DNA from: Prorocentrum cordatum
Taxonomy: Eukaryota; Sar; Dinophyceae; Prorocentrales; Prorocentraceae
Reading direction: 5' to 3'
Length of the DNA stretch: 64,000 nt
Assembly: GCA_963575745.1 (NCBI GenBank)
Contig: CAUYUJ010014771.1
Location: forward strand, 888,593 to 952,592
Under the pieces are notes generated by a model, which did not search any database, was not told the origin of the DNA, and worked only from the letters and a program-made list of their open reading frames with translations. Below are positions 62,373 through 64,000 of this stretch, one piece after another. How positions within the stretch are numbered: the stretch's first letter is position 1; every line of letters starts with the position of its first letter. The position numbers and the translations under genes were made by a program.

Positions 62373-63445
62373 GGTTCGGGGCGAAAGCCCAAGGCCCAAA
62401 GAACATTCCCAGCACAAGGCGCTCACGGGCGGGCACCTTGCGAAAAATTTGGGAACCGACTCGAGCATTTGAAAGAACAAACATCCCCGAATTGCATCCA
62501 CTGTTATTGGAATGTCTCCTGCTCGTCTACTTTGCAATTTCCTCCCCCTGTAAGACCGTGGTTGTTCTCGCTTGTTCTGGTTTTGTGGTGGACTGCTTTG
62601 GTTCGAGCTGCCAAGCGCATGCCGACCAGGATGGTTTCAACGTGCTCGGGCTGGTGGTTGGTGGCTACGAGGACTTGCCTGATTGCCCTCGTCTCCCCAG
62701 GACGGTTTTGTTGCAGCCCCAGCGCGTTCAGTGTTGACGCTTGCGAAGAGAAAACCGCGAAAGTAATGCAAGCACGCGGCCGTTGTGTGTGTGTGTGTGT
62801 GTGTGTGTGTCTGTGTTGTTGCTTGGCGGCGGCGCCAGGCCGTTCACGTTTGCATGTCGTCATGTTCGTCGTGCATTGGCTCTGGTCCTTTCTCTGCACG
62901 TCAGCTACGCCATGCCCACCCACCGGCAGACACCCAGCGGTATTTGATCCAGGCGTGTCCCGCCCTAGAGTTCGCTGCGTTGGATCCGGTGGTGGTTATG
63001 TTAAAGTGTGGTTAAAAGTGTGGTTGTTGCGCGACTTCGCTGACCGAGAATTTAAATGTGTGGTTGTGTTGTTGCTCCCGCTCTGTCGCCACAGTTGCTG
63101 CTGGGCATTTCGGGTTATTCTAGTCTGCCGGGCACCGCGAGGACGCCGCGGGACTTGCTTCCGGCTCAAAAGCGCCCGCGCGTGCGTGCGTGCGTGCGTG
63201 CGTGTGTGTGTGTGTGTGTGTGTATGTTTGCGTGTCAGTGTGTGTGTGTGTGTGCGCGTGTGTGTCACGCGCATTGTTTGTACGCTTTCTCTGCCCCATC
63301 GCTGCGCGCGAGGCGGCTACCACAGCAACCCACTCCAGAAGCACCAGTGTGATTCCCGCGACCTCGTCAGCCCGCCTGGATGCGAATTGCTCGCCCGCGC
63401 AGGGCGCTACAGCCCACGCTCTGCCCGCCCGGGCGGAGCGCGCCC
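62373..63445. other. No gene; two (TG)n tracts
   Basis: TG tracts at 62785-62810 and 63190-63270. A 366-codon plus frame (62469-63569) crosses both and is not convincing because it translates them as Cys/Val. Confidence 0.5.
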
Positions 63446-63534
63446 TCCAACAGCTCCAACGCTGCGACGAGCACGTGCGAGAAGGGCCGACAGTGGAAGC
63501 GGGTCGCGACGGCAGTGGCAGCACGGTGGGAGGA
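63446..63534 (+). pseudogene. Decayed PPR-like motif 1
   Basis: Frame 2 reads SNAATSTCEKGRQWKRV, close to the motif NAAISACEKGxQWxxAL that is repeated many times in dinoflagellate pentatricopeptide repeat proteins, which bind organelle RNA. It then runs into a GACGGCAGTGG minisatellite and ends at 63577. A single decayed repeat, so the call is cautious. Confidence 0.45.
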
Positions 63535-63544
63535 GCGAGGAAGG

Positions 63545-63720
63545 ACGGCAGTGGGGGCGTGGAAGGTGACGGCATGACGGGGAGGGACGGCAGTGGCAGC
63601 GTGGTCGGGGAGCAGAGAAAACTGGGGAGGGACAGCAGGCTTGGGGAAGGAGGAGAAGGAGGAGCGGGGAAGGACGGCAGTGGCGGCACGACGACAACGG
63701 ACGGCAGTGGGGGCATCCTG
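63545..63720. repeat. GGACGGCAGTGG minisatellite
   Basis: GGACGGCAGTGG(C/G)GGC recurs about five times with GGGGAAGGA-type spacers. Confidence 0.75.
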
Positions 63721-63778
63721 GGCGGGCGGGCAGCGTCAGCCGGCCCCGCCGTTGCTCAACGGGCAGTGGGCGGCGACA

Positions 63779-63829
63779 TTGGGGCCGGCCATCATCAGCT
63801 ACAGCGCTGCGACCAGCGCGTGCGAACCC
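63779..63829 (+). pseudogene. Decayed PPR-like motif 2
   Basis: Frame 2 reads LGPAIISYSAATSACEPG, close to the usual VISYNAAISACEKG start of a dinoflagellate PPR repeat. Same strand and frame as motif 1, 330 bases downstream; the usual spacing is about 105 bases, so repeats between have been lost or replaced by the minisatellite. The rest of the window (to 64000) shows no further motif. Confidence 0.5.
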
Positions 63830-64000
63830 GGTGTTCCCCAGAGAGACGTGACTGGCGACCCGGCCTGCTCGCACTGCCGTGCGAGGCGGGCGACGTGGCC
63901 ATGCGCACGCTGCGGAGCACAATGCTGCAGTCGTGGTTGCCAGAGCCTCTCGTGTTTGTTTCCACTCCGTTGTTGCCCTGCGCCCGAGGAACATATCAGC

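Noticed and set aside
62469-63569. 366-codon plus-strand open frame
   Set aside because: Two TG microsatellites are translated as Cys/Val runs; only its last part overlaps the PPR-like motif, which is in the same frame but is more simply read alone.

Overview
The window looks like nuclear DNA of a dinoflagellate. It is GC-rich, gene-poor and packed with simple repeats, degenerate minisatellites and small palindromic elements. The best evidence is three near-copies of the dinoflagellate spliced leader (22 nt, ending TTTTGGCTCAAG) fixed in the genome at 11817, 13629 and 15791. Each lies 20 to 66 bases before a reading frame, as expected where trans-spliced mRNAs were reverse-transcribed and reinserted. 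A decayed dinoflagellate-type light-harvesting polyprotein fragment (46.2-46.7 kb) supports this. No bacterial operons, ribosome binding sites, rRNA, tRNA or CRISPR arrays were seen. No species is assigned. Nothing was searched or computed beyond reading the sequence; family recognition is from memory.

Layout: 0-7.4 kb holds repeats and GC-rich DNA without genes. From 7.4 to 18.4 kb is the richest part: a glycine-rich zinc-knuckle remnant, an array of palindromic GCTAAGTAGGTTAGC units, a run of same-strand genes here called A, B, C, D and E (8.4-17.85 kb), then a 301-bp element with perfect 19-bp inverted ends and the same palindromic motif in the opposite orientation. A, C, D and E are broken; B is open. 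From 19 to 31 kb are minisatellites, dispersed repeats and a degraded minus-strand LINE (22.5-25.7 kb). From 31.5 to 33 kb is a broken unrecognised gene (F), followed by three copies of one small inverted-repeat element. From 35 to 46 kb is nearly all repeats. From 46.2 kb comes the light-harvesting fragment, two satellites and an uncertain ORF remnant. From 51.0 to 52.7 kb there is a second copy of the block found at the left edge. A two-PDZ gene at 54.8-55.6 kb is the clearest open gene. A LINE 3' fragment with an RNase H domain lies at 57.4-58.4 kb, and decayed PPR-like motifs close the window.

The most interesting proposal is that A to E form one unit that is copied or moved together. All are on one strand, three carry spliced-leader relics at their 5' ends, two of their spacers are homologous, and the run lies between inverted copies of one palindromic motif. 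E resembles transposase-like proteins that I recall as highly multiplied in dinoflagellates, and A to D resemble other expanded dinoflagellate families of unknown function. Nothing here shows that the unit is active.
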